A stretch of DNA of 64,000 bases from Rhodamnia argentea (GCF_020921035.1 NC_063158.1:25778178-25842177), one strand, 5' to 3'. Numbered from the stretch's first letter, positions 45,311 to 57,353 are shown. Notes: generated by a model not told the origin, from the sequence alone. Made by a program: numbers and translations.

Positions 45311-46647
45311 ATGAGCTCTTTGGGCGTTGGGGTGAGTCCTGGGAACGTCCCGGTGTACCATGGGACGAGCCTGAAGGTGATCGATCGGAGAGTGAGGCTT
45401 GTTGAGCTGGTGCTGAGGTTCGTGATCTGTGGCTTGGGCGTGCTCGCGGCTGTTCTTGTCGGTACCGACACTCAGGTCAGGGAGATCTTCACCATCGAGA
45501 AGAAGGCAAAGTTCACTGACATGAAGGCTCTTGTGTAAGACCAGACCCCAACAACCCATCATCATCATCATCAGTTTCTTTCTTGATCTTGCTTCTTTTG
45601 ATGAACCAAAGTCTTGATTTTGTTGGTACTTCTGGACAAAAAAATGTGATCTTGTTCTTGCCCATCTTCTGGGTTCTCTCTTTTCAACAGTTTCTTGGTG
45701 ATAGCAAATGGGATGGCTGCTTCATACTCGATGATCCAAGCCCTGAGGTGTGTTGTGAGCATGGTCAGAGGGAGTGTGCTCTTCAGCAAGCCCTTAGCTT
45801 GGGCCATCTTCTCTGGTGATCAGGTACCCAATGGGGATGACAACCAGTTAAAATCTTCATTCAAAAGTGGAATTAACTTTCAATGGTGTTGAAATCCTAG
45901 TACCATGTCTTGGATCTTGGTGTTGCTATCCTGCTCGTGTCATTGAATGTGAGTGGGATTCGTTTGGTGAGGCTTGATCATCATGTGAGAGAGTTAATGA
46001 TTCATTTAAGGCTGCGGTTGCATGTTTGCCGTGTGGGATCATGATCCCTTAAAACAACCTCAGAGACTGACACATTGATGTGTGGTCAGATTTGCTGAAC
46101 CAGAGAGATGCGATGGGAATAAATGTGTGGCCTAGACTATGATTGTGTGCGGTACGGTCGTCCGGTTCAGTTCAGTAGACCTGATCGATGGGCGGGCGTC
46201 GGGTGGGCCGGTCGTATACCGAGCCTGAACGTCCTTGCGCCCGGCCCAGGGCGAGTTAATCGCGCCTATGTGGGTGCCCTTCGTGCCGTGATTTAGTCGA
46301 ATCTCCCATTTTTCGAAGGAACTAGGTCAATGCCAATCCATTTGCATCAGCATGTCCATACTGGCGATTAGAGCAACGGAATCATCAGACTTTGCCGTGG
46401 CTCCGTGCAGGTCATGGCTTACGTGACCTTGGCCGCGGTGGCGGCGGCAGCTCAATCGGCCGTGATCGCCAAGCTGGGACAGCCAGAGCTCCAGTGGATG
46501 AAGATATGCGGGATGTACGAGAAGTTCTGTAACCAGGTCGGGGAGGGCATCGTGAGCGCGCTGCTCGTGAGCATTAGCATGGTGGCGTTGTCCGTGATCT
46601 CGGCCTTCAGCCTCTTCCGTTTGTACAATGGAAGAAACAGAGGGTAG
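45311..46647 (+). CDS. CASP-like membrane protein, subgroup 2 (CASPL2), three exons
   Basis: Exons 45311-45534, 45691-45823 and 46411-46647 join in frame to 197 residues. The sequence starts [20 protein letters not shown]. It has four membrane segments: [20 protein letters not shown] (about 32-51), [20 protein letters not shown] (about 73-92), [20 protein letters not shown] (about 120-139), and [20 protein letters not shown] (about 166-185). RLVELVLRF and the [14 protein letters not shown] loop are typical of CASPL2. CASP proteins build membrane scaffolds, with Casparian strip formation the best-known case; roles of CASPL2 members are less clear. Donors are GTAAGA and GTACCC, with acceptors CAACAG and GTGCAG. 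The ATG at 45311 was preferred to an in-frame upstream extension that is not family-like. Confidence 0.92.
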
Positions 46648-47486
46648 TGAAATTGTTCTGTTCTTGCCTTTTTCTAGTGATGCCTCTGTGTACTCAGTCG
46701 TACCATCTGATAATGTGGCTGTGTAAATGTGTCGCGTATGTGCAAGGGAGCTATGCAGGGTCTTTAGTTTGATGTGGAGATGACAAACGTTGCTATTGTC
46801 CTAATCTTTGAGAATTGTCACTCAGATTCGGCAAATATGATACGTAGTAGGAACGATATGGTTCACTAAAGCTGAAAGATTCGAACTAGTTTACGAACTT
46901 GTTTCGGATCGCATTGAATCATTAGAAGAATGAATTCGCTTAAAAGAGACCCATAAAGCGATTTAACATTTTTGGCGAAAGTTGGTATCTTAAACTTGTC
47001 CCATTTAAGCTATGGCATATTCATTTGAGTCTTCGTGTATTATCTTTATACTCCAAAAGTGTTACTAAAGAAATCAGGGAAAAGTACTAAAAAATATCCC
47101 AAATCTATTGATCGGTTCCGTGGCGATTCGGTTCCAACCAGAAATCAGGAACCGGACCACTTAATACCGTTCCTAGCTACACGGAACGATTCAATAGAAG
47201 ACAACGCACTTTGTTTCTCACCTTTAGAATCAAATATCGGATCGAAAATTCGCCTAGAATTGCCGGGTTCGGTTCGGCCCGATCCGAACGCACTCTGTTG
47301 CTTACCCTTTTTAAGTTCCATGGTGGGGGATTATGAGGCTTAAGCGGTCTGATTTAAATCAAATTAGTGGTGATTAGTGAGTGGGTGATAATAATATCAC
47401 CAAAATAAAATCGCACGACATAAAATAGTGGAGTCTATAGAACTCCATTTTCTATTTATTTGTATCCAATAGCAAATTGGCAAGTG
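46648..47486. other. CASP-like gene 3' region and repeat fragment
   Basis: Around 47105-47290 words such as GGTTCCGTGGCGATTCGG, GGAACCGGACC and GTTCGGTTCGGCCCGATCC resemble the subterminal repeats of the hAT element at 40941. The open frame across it (47035-47343) is not a gene. Ends could not be fixed. Confidence 0.4.
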
Positions 47487-47589
47487 TCAGTTGATTTGAA
47501 ATAAAAACGTATTTCTTCTTCTTCCTCCATCTCGGAGCGCCACCACCCTCCGACCACCATCTCCACCCCTTGCGGCGTCCTCTTCCATC

Positions 47590-48045
47590 ACAGAGCACCG
47601 CCCCGTCGTCCTTTCTCGTCCATGGCAACGATAGACTTCAGAGCCATCCTCGTCCATGGCCAGTGCTTGCTTGGCCGTGGTCGCGACAGACATGGTCGCG
47701 TCCAGATCTGGAACTGCGGAGCCATGGCCACGACAGACCTCGAAGCCATCCACGCCGACCACCCCTCCGTCGTCCTTCCTGGCCCATGGCAGGTGCTTGC
47801 TCGTCCATGGCTGCAACAAGCCTTGGAGCCACGGTCGCGTCCAGATCTGGAACCCCGGGGTCATGGCAGCAGTAGACCTCGGAGCCATCCACACCAACCA
47901 CCCCTATGTTGTCCTTCCTCGTCCATGGCTACATCAGGCATTGGAGCCACGGCCACGTCCGAGTAGATCTGCAGGAACCGGGCAAGGATGATGGGTGAAG
48001 TCCGAGTAGATCTGAAGGAACCGGGCAAAGATGATGGGCGAAGTC
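47590..48045. repeat. GC-rich tandem repeats (about 139-bp and 43-bp units)
   Basis: A unit containing GTCCAGATCTGGAAC, then GACCTCGAAGCCATCCAC and CCGTCGTCCTTCCTGGCCC, recurs with a spacing of about 139-140 bp (GTCCAGATCTGG at 47700 and 47839), with a partial unit before it. From 47957 a 43-bp unit (GTCCGAGTAGATCTG, GGAACCGGGCAA, GATGATGGG) occurs twice, starting at 47957 and 48000. Because the unit lengths leave many frames open, long frames appear on both strands; I regard none as coding. Confidence 0.7.
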
Positions 48046-48385
48046 CATTGCAACTCCATCGGTCGCAACGGCGGTGTGGACTCGCAGTGGCTGCAATGGT
48101 AACATGGAGGGACAAGGCAGATGGGTAAAAATTTCTAATTTTTTAAAAATTAATTCCGCATTATACATGTGTCAATTTCTCATTGGCTCGGACTAAAAAA
48201 AATTGCACGTCAACTCGTAAACCACTTATTTTCTCGTAACACCTCGGAGTCGAAGCTCAAGCAAATATTTCGAGAGGCTCTTTTCTCCTGGAACATAAAA
48301 ACATAACTTATTACCAAAGACAACAGTCGAGCATTCCTTGAAGATAGTAACTCCACTACTTCCTTACTGCATCTGCATGAACTTT

Positions 48386-49551
48386 TTACTTCACAACTTG
48401 AAACGAATCAAAGAAATCCCTCGGAGACAAGACGCTCAACTTACATTCAAGGGCAATCGCTTCGCAGAGCCTATCAGCACGTGGATGTGCAAATTGAGCT
48501 TCTGTTAGCGTTTTCACCTGCATGTGGTGCCTAAAGAAGCCCCGCCCAGGTATTACCAAGAGCACTTCATCTTTCCATATGTCGATAAGCGTCAATTTGA
48601 AATATGACTGGTAACTCATGATGGAAGTATCATCAATTGAATACTGCTTCAAGTCCCGTTCAAGATGGATGCTGAGCTTTTTAACCCGATACCAACTTGC
48701 AGAGTCCTCCAAAACCCATGTATCCAACATTTTAGCATACATACCATATGCATATAGCTCACCTTTTGTTGCCAACAAGTGCGTATTTTGATGACCTTGA
48801 CATGACTGATTCACCTTTCCAGGATGAGGCAGAAAACGGAATTCGCAATCTTCTATGCTAAAGGCCATGATAGAGTGTGAACACGAGGGCAATATACCTT
48901 TGCGGCTTCGCTTCCCAATTGCCATCCAGTGAAGACACCCATTTACAACTGATGGGGGTACGAATAGTTCTCTAGGACCATAAGGAAAGGACCCAACTTC
49001 CCTCGACATATATAGTTGGTTGCCCTAAAGTGCCTTCGCAAAATCCGAAGTCATCGGTTCTATTATCAAGCGTAAGCAACTGGTACTTGTTTGTGAGCGA
49101 GTTGAAAAAGAAGCCAAAAATCAAACCCCGGCTTCACGGTGATGTGCTCTTGTGTGATAAGGTTGACAACGTAACAAGTAAGCGAAAACTTCCCGCTTAT
49201 GAAGAAGATGAACAGCCCATTACAACTACCCCAAAATCGAAGCCATCCCTTTAACGGCAGTGATTCAAGTTTCTTAGTCCGAATTTTCCTAATCAGCTGC
49301 TTCTTTTCCTTAGAGCTCCTGTCGACAAAGTAGAGCGTGAACTTGTCACTTGCAATATGCTCAAACGACAGTGCATGGAAAATGGTTACCGGAGTAGAAG
49401 ATCTTTGAAGATGCAGTTCACCAAAATGAGGGGTAGCAGTCAAAGAGCGCCGTCTTTTACACACCCACCGCAAGTTAACAACCTGATCAGGAGGTAGCCT
49501 GCTGAGAACACCAGTCATGACATCATCCGGTAGGCTTTCCAGACTCGCCAT
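48386..49551 (-). pseudogene. F-box protein gene (with F-box-associated region) carrying two frameshifts
   Basis: F-box proteins are substrate adaptors of SCF ubiquitin ligases. The minus strand starts MASLESLPDDVMTGVLSRLP, with PDQVVNLRWVCKRRRSL completing an N-terminal F-box. It continues through a region like the F-box-associated interaction domain (WGSCNGLFIFF, NLITQEHITV). The frame breaks at a T5 run (AAAAA at 49116-49120 plus), and a second frame gives GFFFNSLTNKYQLLTLDNRT and GFCEGTLGQPTIYVEGSW. By 49009 a third frame takes over (GSFPYGPRELFVPPSVVNGC, LHWMAIGKRSRKG, LLATKGELYAYGMYAKMLDT) and runs to the stop at 48386. Both shifts look like single extra bases. An ATG at 49626 lies in frame upstream, but its residues are not F-box-like. 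It is a recent pseudogene or carries assembly errors. Confidence 0.8.
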
Positions 49552-50180
49552 ATCTTGACTGGTTGAGGAGAAGATGGAGTGACTCCAAAGTCGTGAAAGC
49601 CACGTGAAGCAAAGACAAATTCCCATATCTAGGAATTAGAAACAAAGCAAACATTAGCGAAACCAATCACTGACATTACTCGTTTCGCCGGTATTGGGGG
49701 AGATCCACCCGGAAAATAACACCAATCAACCATACCTACGTTAAAATTAGCGGCGGAGATACCAGAAAAGAGTCTTATCTACACTAAAACAGGCGGCAGA
49801 GGATTACTGAGCACAGGACATAATTTGCAAAAGAGAAAAAAATTACAAATTTTAAAACCAGACAACCACAAGTGTCACTTTTTTTTTTTTTTTTCTCTTT
49901 CTTTTTGGGACATGTAAGCACACAACACAAACTGATTTCACAGTATTTCAAACTAGACGATCAGGAAAAATACCATCTTTTCGAAAAAGAAGGAACGGAT
50001 CCAACCAACGTGTAAGGCAGAGATGAATCTTACTAGAGAGAGACCGGAGAAGATCCGTAAAGACGTGGAGCAACATAAGGGCGACGAGAGCTCTGATCCG
50101 TCACATTGGCACGTTGAGAGGATTTGGTAGCGGGGGAGGCGCAGTGCGGGGTGAGAGAGAGACAGAGCACTTTTAATAAC
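49552..50180. other. F-box gene upstream region
   Basis: The promoter and leader of the F-box gene should lie here. No other gene was recognised. Confidence 0.4.
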
Positions 50181-51121
50181 GAGAAAAAATTTCAAATAAG
50201 GATTCGAAGTGCTCTGATTTTTTCAAATAAGGGCCTAAAATGGGCTTTGTTGCAAATAAGGATTTGAAATGCGCTCATTATTTCAAATAAGAACATGAAG
50301 TGGCCATATCAGTCTCAAAAAAGAGCCTCTCACTAACTATTTATGGGCATTTTCATCATTTTTCCTTTTTTTTTTCTCCTTTTTCTTTATTTTTTTGCCT
50401 CTTCTTTTTTTAAAAATTTTTAAAAAAATGAAAAAAAAAAAAAAACAACAAGCAAGAGGGCAACTCTCGCATGTGGAAGCCCTCCTCCCGTCTATGGGGG
50501 TTGGATAGCCGTCGGGGTCGCCGGCGCTTGGTGACCTTCCATCGTCAAGCGGAGGGTCGTGACTCTCCCATATTCGGGTAAGTGCCGTGGCCCTCGCCAA
50601 GACTAGTGCCGGGGCCGTAGGACCTTGCTTGGGTCTAGCCAAGGGCGGCGACCCTCGCCTAGGTCCCGTTGAGGGCCGTGGCCCTCCTTTGGATATGGGA
50701 GAGAGTCGCGGTCCTCTCCCGGCTCCGACGAGGGCTAGGGTTTGCTAGCCTTTGCCGCTAGTTGGTAAGGTCGCCGGTTGGGTCGCCGACCCCTGCTGAG
50801 GCACCGATGACCTCGTCGGCCACCAATGCAGCCCCACCGCCGGTGGGACGACTTCCCGCCTGTATTCTTCTGTCTTTGTTTCTTTTTTTTTTACTTTTTT
50901 TTTATTTCTTATTTAAGTTAACTTAAAATTATATTTTGGAAAAAATATGCTTGATCGGCCGGCTAGCCAGGCCAAGCCTCTTTTTGAAATAACAATGATC
51001 ATTTCAGATCCTTATTTGAAATAAAAAGGGTACTTGATACCTTTATTTGAAATAATATTTACTTCAAACACCCTTATTTTGAGAAAAAACAGGGCACTTG
51101 GGCCCTTATTTAGATTTTCCC
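50181..51121. mobile_element. 941-bp inverted-repeat element with GC-rich core and 6-bp flanking duplication
   Basis: It begins GAGAAAAAATTTCAAATAAG and, read on the minus strand, the right end begins GGGAAAATCTAAATAAGGGC. Each arm is made of several diverged 35-40 bp sub-repeats built around TTTCAAATAAGG and GAAGTG. The same six bases, AATAAC, flank both sides (50175-50180 and 51122-51127). The core (about 50450-50870) is GC-rich with GGTCGCCG and GGGCCGTGGCCCTC words. No transposase is present and the core frames have no known domain. Confidence 0.75.
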
Positions 51122-51127
51122 AATAAC

Positions 51128-52842
51128 TGGTCGGAGAGTGAATTCGGGTTTTTCCGAAATCCAACCCGATCTAGTATCCAGACAATCTAAGCTTAGTTCA
51201 GTCTGAGGTCAAGTCACTTGATATGAGAAGTGCACCAACTTATCACTAAGGCCAAGTCCAGGCTGCTGGGCCTTGTCAATCTATCTTTGGAGCACTGTAA
51301 CAGAGATGCAGATTTGTTGGCGAAGGCCCCATGCTTAGCTCGAAACTGGCTTGCCTATCCACCGAACCACTCCTACAGTCTTATGCCTTTTTTTTGCCAA
51401 ATCTTAATTAGCAACGAAATTTATCCCTTTCCGACCCACAAAAATTGATGACGATTCGAGTTTAAACTGCAATAGAACTTCTGTAATTCTACCCTGAGTG
51501 AACTGAAAAACAAAATAATTCTGAAGGGACATCTACTGCAGAAGTTCTAGAAGAAAGGTGTTCGCGATTATTTTTGTACAAAACAATGCAATCAATGTAG
51601 AGCACATCAGGCCAGTTTGAAATAAAAAAAAAAAAGAAACCAAAAAAAAAAAAAAAAATGAAAAAAAAAATGAAAAAAAAAGAGGAAAAAGGGGAAAACT
51701 TAGCAGAAAAACTTGCAAAATATCCCTCAGCAGTGGAGACATTTGGAAACCAGCAAAAAGAAAATCTGCGGAAAATTGTCAAATCTTCAAAGAATATCGG
51801 CAGAAAAGAGTTTCTGAAGGGAATTTTGAGACTGTCGGAAGGCGAAAAAAAATCGGTGACAGAAGCATGAATGTTGATCACCAATTTCCTTAAATCATAC
51901 ACCTTTTGGTACTAATAGGCCATTCATTTCCAAGCCAATCGAACCTACGTTACGTCCCTTACCAAGTCTCTTTACATTGGGGCAATTGAATTAACATAAG
52001 ATCTCAAATATTTATAGATGTTGCTCGAATAATTGCAAACAATATTATTCTATCTCATTTTGTAGGGTTCCTAATTTGTAAACTCGGCGAAGGTGATGGT
52101 ATAATTTCTTTCGAAGCCATGACTCACATGAGTCCCCTTCGTTAAAACAGTGACCAAGCTTGCATTACGGTCCTCATAAAGACCTCTCGGATTGGTAATG
52201 CAACCAAATTCATGAACTTTGAAAGCACATTGCATTGATTCATTTTATCTATGCACATGTTTGTTTAAATCTTGCCTCGGGTGAAAAGATAGGTACAATG
52301 CGGTGAGCCCGATTGTAGGTAACAATTCGGGAGATTTCAAGTATGTTTCTTGGCCGCCCGCTTTTCAATGAGATGGGGAATCTCAAATTCGAGAACGAAA
52401 TGACCTTGGGGACGTTGGAGTTACCTTAGCGATCAAACTCCCTCGTGGATAGTTGATTATCATCGAGTTTATAATATATTAATGTTGCACTTTATGTCTT
52501 TTGGACGTTCTATTAGGACTTTTCATCATAAACATACTCATTTCGTTCCATTTATTCATATTTGAGGTATTCTAGTGAAATCATTGAAAAGCAATTACCA
52601 TATGTTACTCTCCTTTTGATAGCATGATTTCCTATAAGGAATGGTGAAAAGAACTTCTAATGTGAGGCTAGGGCTCACATGGAAGCCGTTATCTCCATTA
52701 ATTATAAGAAAATATGGTATCAAAAGGATTTGAGCTTTCATTACCATTTTTAATATCCTAACTTTGATTTACTACTTCAAACGTGTGATCCTTAATCACG
52801 GAATCTAAAAGAACGCGTATAAGGATACACTTATAAGCCCCG
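51128..52842. other. Spacer
   Basis: An A-rich stretch lies at about 51626-51690. A weak frame near 51230 (LVNLSLEHCNRDADLLAKAP) recalls an RNase H C-terminus of a retroelement but is too short to call. Nothing else is supported. Confidence 0.35.
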
Positions 52843-55800
52843 ATGGAGCAAGAAGATTTGAGTACTCGCATGGTCAATATGGAAACTCAAATGGGTCGGA
52901 TTGCAACTTCTGGTTGCGAAATGAAATTCATCGCCTCACAAAGCACATATCCGGCGGCACAAATTCAAACCCCGCATCCTAGCTGAGTTCCTCGAATACC
53001 TCATATGCCAATCAAATCCCAAATGATAATCAGTTTCCTAATGTGGAAATTCCCTCGAAGGTTACGCCCATGGTAATTGATCTAGAAAAAGAGAAGAAAG
53101 GGAAATCTGGAGCTCGGAAAGATGAGAAAGGATCGAAGAGACCGACTAAAACCGAAGAATACCCGAGTAGCTAAGGTTATGAAATGGTTAGATTCGACAA
53201 GATACTCCCTTCACAAAGATTAAGGTTCCCGCCGATTAGAAGGAGGCCGATTTTGTAAGAAAATATAACAGGATGGGTCGGGTCGTCCCAAGGCCCATTT
53301 CAAGTACTACCTTCACAAGATAGCTAAATGCTCTGACAAAATCCCTCTTTTGATATATACGTTTCAAGAGAGTTTGGTTGGCGCAGCTCTATCCTAATAT
53401 ATGGAATCGGACATCGAGGATTTTGATGATTGGCAAGAGTTTGCAGATGAGTTCTTATGCCAATATAAATCCAACGCTACGACCGTTTTGACTAGAGAAG
53501 ATCTGCTTAGAACGGCCAAAGGAAAGAATGAGGCTGTCAGGATGTATGTACAGAGGTGGAGAGTGTGACAACCTAAGTTTATGTTCAATCAGATTAATAA
53601 ACGGGTTACATATGATCGGACCTTGATTAATGATGAAAGTGACTTTGGGGTTTTATTATTTTGGACGGTAGATTATTTGAGCTAAAAGGTTTGGCCGGGT
53701 GTGGTAGTTCGTGTGTGATCGGTCTGACGCGAAATTGGTTCGCGAATTAGATGAAGCCCTTGGAACTGACGTGGACCCCCATCCACTATAAAAGCCCTCT
53801 CCTCTCTCTCTCTCTCCCCCTCATTTTTCTCTTCCCTTCGTTGGAGGACAGATCCTCTCCCTCCTCGTGCATTTCGCCCGGCCTTCCTCTCTCATTTTCT
53901 CTCTCAGTTGCTCTCATCTCCCTCAATCTCTTTCGCCACCCTCACCCAAGCCATGTGGAAGGAAGGAGGAGCACGAAGCGGCAGTATGGTGCTGGTCTTG
54001 TGGGAGTTTACGGGCATGAGATCGAAGCGAGCTCGAGCTGTGGAGGTGCAATGGTTGGATTGTTGCCGTGCGTCGAATACCAGGTGTGGTCAAGTTCGGT
54101 CTGGGCGAGCAAAGAGGTCAGATGAAGCTGAAGAGACCAACATCGGTTTTCGTGGCGGTTTTGTGGTAGTTTTCCAAGTGAGTAGAATTTCTAACCCTTC
54201 GATCTTTGGACTGTCGATTATTCATGCATGTTGGGTTTATTAACGGAATAGATGTGTCTTCAATTCTGGTGGCGAATGAAGAATGACCGCTCGTGGGTTT
54301 GGTGTTATCAGCATAGACGTGGCGATTCTCGAACAGTTTGCATGTTGGATTCGGTGAATGGAACAGCTTATGGTGGCGCCGGGTATAAGGGTTTCGTTCG
54401 TTAATCGTCGTGGTGGGCGATGGATGTCGATGGATTGTACACGTAAAGGCAGAGAATGGGTATCCGTGGGTGTGAAAGGTCACGAGAATGGCTTGCTCGT
54501 GGTTGTTCGTAGTCGGATGAAGTGCAAGTGGAATTGAGTAGGTGGAGTTCGAGGTGAATTGGGCAATATGTTGATGGACCATGCATGGACAGATTTATGT
54601 TAGAAAGCCAGAATGGCTTTCGACGGATGTGTAAATAGCTTGAATGAATCGCGTGTTATGATTGTTGCTCATATGGTCCGGTTATCTTGATCTGTTGATT
54701 TCTATGTACCCCGTCATGTTTGATTGGTGTTATCTGCTTGCTCATTGATTGATAGGCCATTTGTTATTGTGTTAGAATGATGCCCGTGGAGCTTCGGCTC
54801 ACTCTCGTTGGATTAACTATTTTCAGATTAATTAGCTAGAGAAGGATACAAAGATATATGTATATGTATATGTATATGAATTTGATTGTGATTTGTGTGA
54901 TTTAACAGGTTAGGAAACCCTTAATAAGGCTATATCCTTTAGGTGTCATGCCCACCGTTTTATTTTGCATGTACTTGTATTTTTATTTTAGTCTTATGCA
55001 TGCACCTTATTATGAAATAAAAGATTAAAACAGAGCTCGTAAGCAAGGTAGACACCCTAGGACGTCCCCGTGCGTTACAAATAACGTTGGCTACACAAGT
55101 TACAGATAACGATGGCTACACAAGTCAAACCTCCAATTCTTGAATACGAACTTGCTGACATATTCCTAAAAGCACTCCCACATGAGTTCTTCGACATATT
55201 TGCACGATTTGGGTGCTAGACTTTCGCATATTTGATCAAGGTGGCTGAAAGAGCAAGATGGGCAAAAGAGAAAGACAAGCGCTTGAAGTACAGTTTAGGC
55301 GACAATATCCGGTTAGGAAGGAAACAGAGCATTCTGGTGATGTGGCCTTTGTTCCTAATCCTCCTGAGCCTAATAAGTTCACATATTCAAACCCGACTCA
55401 AGGAGAGACATCTTGGTCGACACCAAAAGCTTATGAGTCCAAGAAGAAATTTCCTTTTAAGTAGTTTACACCACCTCCTCGCCCTCTCTTGAAGCTTCTC
55501 CCAATACTTATAGAAGAGTGGTCAGTTGCTAAAGAACTAGCGAGACCGAATCCTCCAAAGTTTGCCGGTTATGGTGAAACGCAATTCTGCGCATACCAGA
55601 TGGGTGAAAAAGGGCATAATGTCAACAAATGCATAATACTTAAGTTCAAGGTACAAGCTCTAATAGATAATGAGATTTTGAAGTTTGATAAGCCGGAACT
55701 AAATATGCAACGGAATCCGCTACTAGAGCACTAAGGAGTGAATATGATAGACGACGAAGAGGAGGAAGGAGATAAGTTGGAGTTCCTAATTGACACCGCC

Positions 55801-56677
55801 AAATTACAGAATTTCCTAGTTGTAGCATCATTATGCCCTGGAGGGGAGGATATCTCAAGAGAAGATAAAATGATTTGTCCCGCCAAACTGTTTAGCAAGG
55901 GCGTGATTAGTGAAGTTGATTATTCGATGGCTAAACGGACATTCACCATTGTCGATTTATCCTCCTATCATTTCATTTTCGAAATTCGATGTTGCAATTT
56001 ATGGAGAATACCTTGTGAGTGCCACTTGGTGGTGCGGGAACCTTGATGAGACACGAGGAAGAAATATATGAACATGAGTTTGACATGGAACAGACGCGCC
56101 AAAATGATCAGCGATTTATGCAAGAGGCTTTGACACAATAGACAACCTAGGGCAAGATACGGGAAAGTACAATTTTAATGTGCTCTATCCGGCTCCTCCT
56201 AGTTTTTTTTATTATCAATTCTGAAGACATTATACCCGATGGTTTGGATGGTATGGATGATCCCGTCGAAGATAACTTGATTGGTTTAGTTGGATTGATG
56301 GAGACATATGATGACGCGGAAGAAGAGGATTTTGAAACTAAGCCTTTTGTGATTGAGATCCCTCCCGTAGAAGACTTTGAGCCAAAAGTAGCTCCTTGGG
56401 ATTATGGCACAAGGAATATAGATGCCATTACTCGTTCTGGGAGATGTAATGCGCCTATCGAGAGAGAACTTAAAAAGAAGGGCGTAACCGAGGAGGACGT
56501 GAAACAACTACTTTCTATCATCAAGACAATTGAATTTGAGGTAGTTAAGCAACTGCGGAAGATATTGGCTCAGATTTCATTGCTGATCTTTTCAAGACGT
56601 TTTATAAATTTTGTGCATGCATATACATATGTACACGTAGATGAATGTCCCCCTAAATGTATTGCCATGATTATACG
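52843..56677 (+). mobile_element. Ty3/gypsy gag-to-protease remnant, split by a solo LTR
   Basis: Scattered frames follow the order of a plant gypsy polyprotein. Gag pieces come first: MEQEDLSTRMVNMETQMGRI at 52843, SREFGW/LIYTFQESLVGAAL near 53350, then DWQEFADEFLCQYKSNATTV and YVQRWR up to 53563. After the LTR insertion gag resumes in register (QVKPPILEYELADIFLKALP, HEFFDIFARFG, 55123 on). A zinc-knuckle-like piece follows (FCAYQMGEKGHNVNKCIILK, 55590-55650), and then DAITRSGRCNAPIERELKKK and VVKQLRKILAQISLL at 56420-56590, which precede the protease in this family. Many stops and frameshifts make it inactive. It ends where the TRIM element was inserted. Confidence 0.75.
53564..55079 (+). 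mobile_element. Probable solo LTR (about 1.5 kb) inserted in the gypsy gag remnant
   Basis: The gag frame is cut after YVQRWR and resumes with ATQVKPPI, so about 1.5 kb was inserted. The insert opens TGTGACAACC and ends CGTTACA, a TG...CA pair with inverted TGTGAC/GTTACA-like ends. It has a TATAAAAG at 53787 followed by a CT-rich leader, and AATAAA near 55016, as an LTR promoter and poly(A) signal would. No coding region or primer-binding site is inside. A clean 5-bp target duplication is not visible; a 25-bp tandem duplication begins at its right end. Confidence 0.6.
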
Positions 56678-57353
56678 TGAAGGGAGTGCGCAACAGAAGT
56701 CCAATACTTTCGCCTGGAAGATCACCAAGAGAGAGCCCAAGCTCGAGTCCGTCAACATATCTAGTTGGACCCCGCTTCACTCAAAAGCTTAAGCCAATGA
56801 GCTATAGGCCAACTAAGATATATTAACCGCTCCACACCACATCAATTATCCGATGTGGGACTTCTCTAATACAACTCACACGTGTATCCTAACAATCTCC
56901 CCCTCACGTGTGAGCTTCGGTATTAGGTTTTGCTCCCCTTTAATCCAAGTATCCTTCCGCACCAACTTATCTCAACTTGAATCTCCATCAACGCCCATCG
57001 AGCCCGCATTGCTACACCACAACGCCTACCGGCCTAGAAACCGCGTTAGCCACTAGATTCCTTCCTTGAGATATTCACCAAGCACCGATATATATTGGGA
57101 ATGAGCCACCAATCAACCATTGGCTCCGATATTATTTGAAGCGAGCGCGCAGCGTAAGTCCAATACTTTTGCCCGGGAGATCACCAAGAGGGAGCCCAAG
57201 TTCAAGCCCGTCAACATATCTAGTTGGACCCATCTTCCCTCAAAAGCTTAAGCCAATGAGTTATGGGCAAACTAAGATATATTAACCGCTCCATATCACA
57301 TCAATTATCCGATGTGAGACTTCTCTAATACAACTCACACGTGTATCCTAACA
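56678..57353 (-). mobile_element. Complete TRIM (terminal-repeat retrotransposon in miniature), 676 bp
   Basis: Two direct LTRs of identical length, 217 bp, lie at 56678-56894 and 57137-57353. On the minus strand each begins TGTTAGGATACACGTGTGAG and ends CTTCA, so TG...CA is kept. The whole unit is flanked by a perfect 5-bp target duplication, ATACG (56673-56677 and 57354-57358). Reading the minus strand, a primer-binding site like the initiator tRNA-Met complement (TATCGGAGCC) follows the first LTR after a few bases, and a polypurine tract (GTGAGGGGGAGAT) stands directly before the second LTR. There is no coding capacity. It sits inside the gypsy remnant. Confidence 0.9.

Noticed and set aside
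47487-48168. Six or more overlapping long frames
   Set aside because: They come from stop-poor GC-rich tandem units; none has a recognisable domain or consistent start.
53751-54582. Open frames of 111-154 codons downstream of a TATA box
   Set aside because: They lie inside a TG...CA-bounded insertion that interrupts a gag frame; the TATA box is better explained as the LTR promoter.
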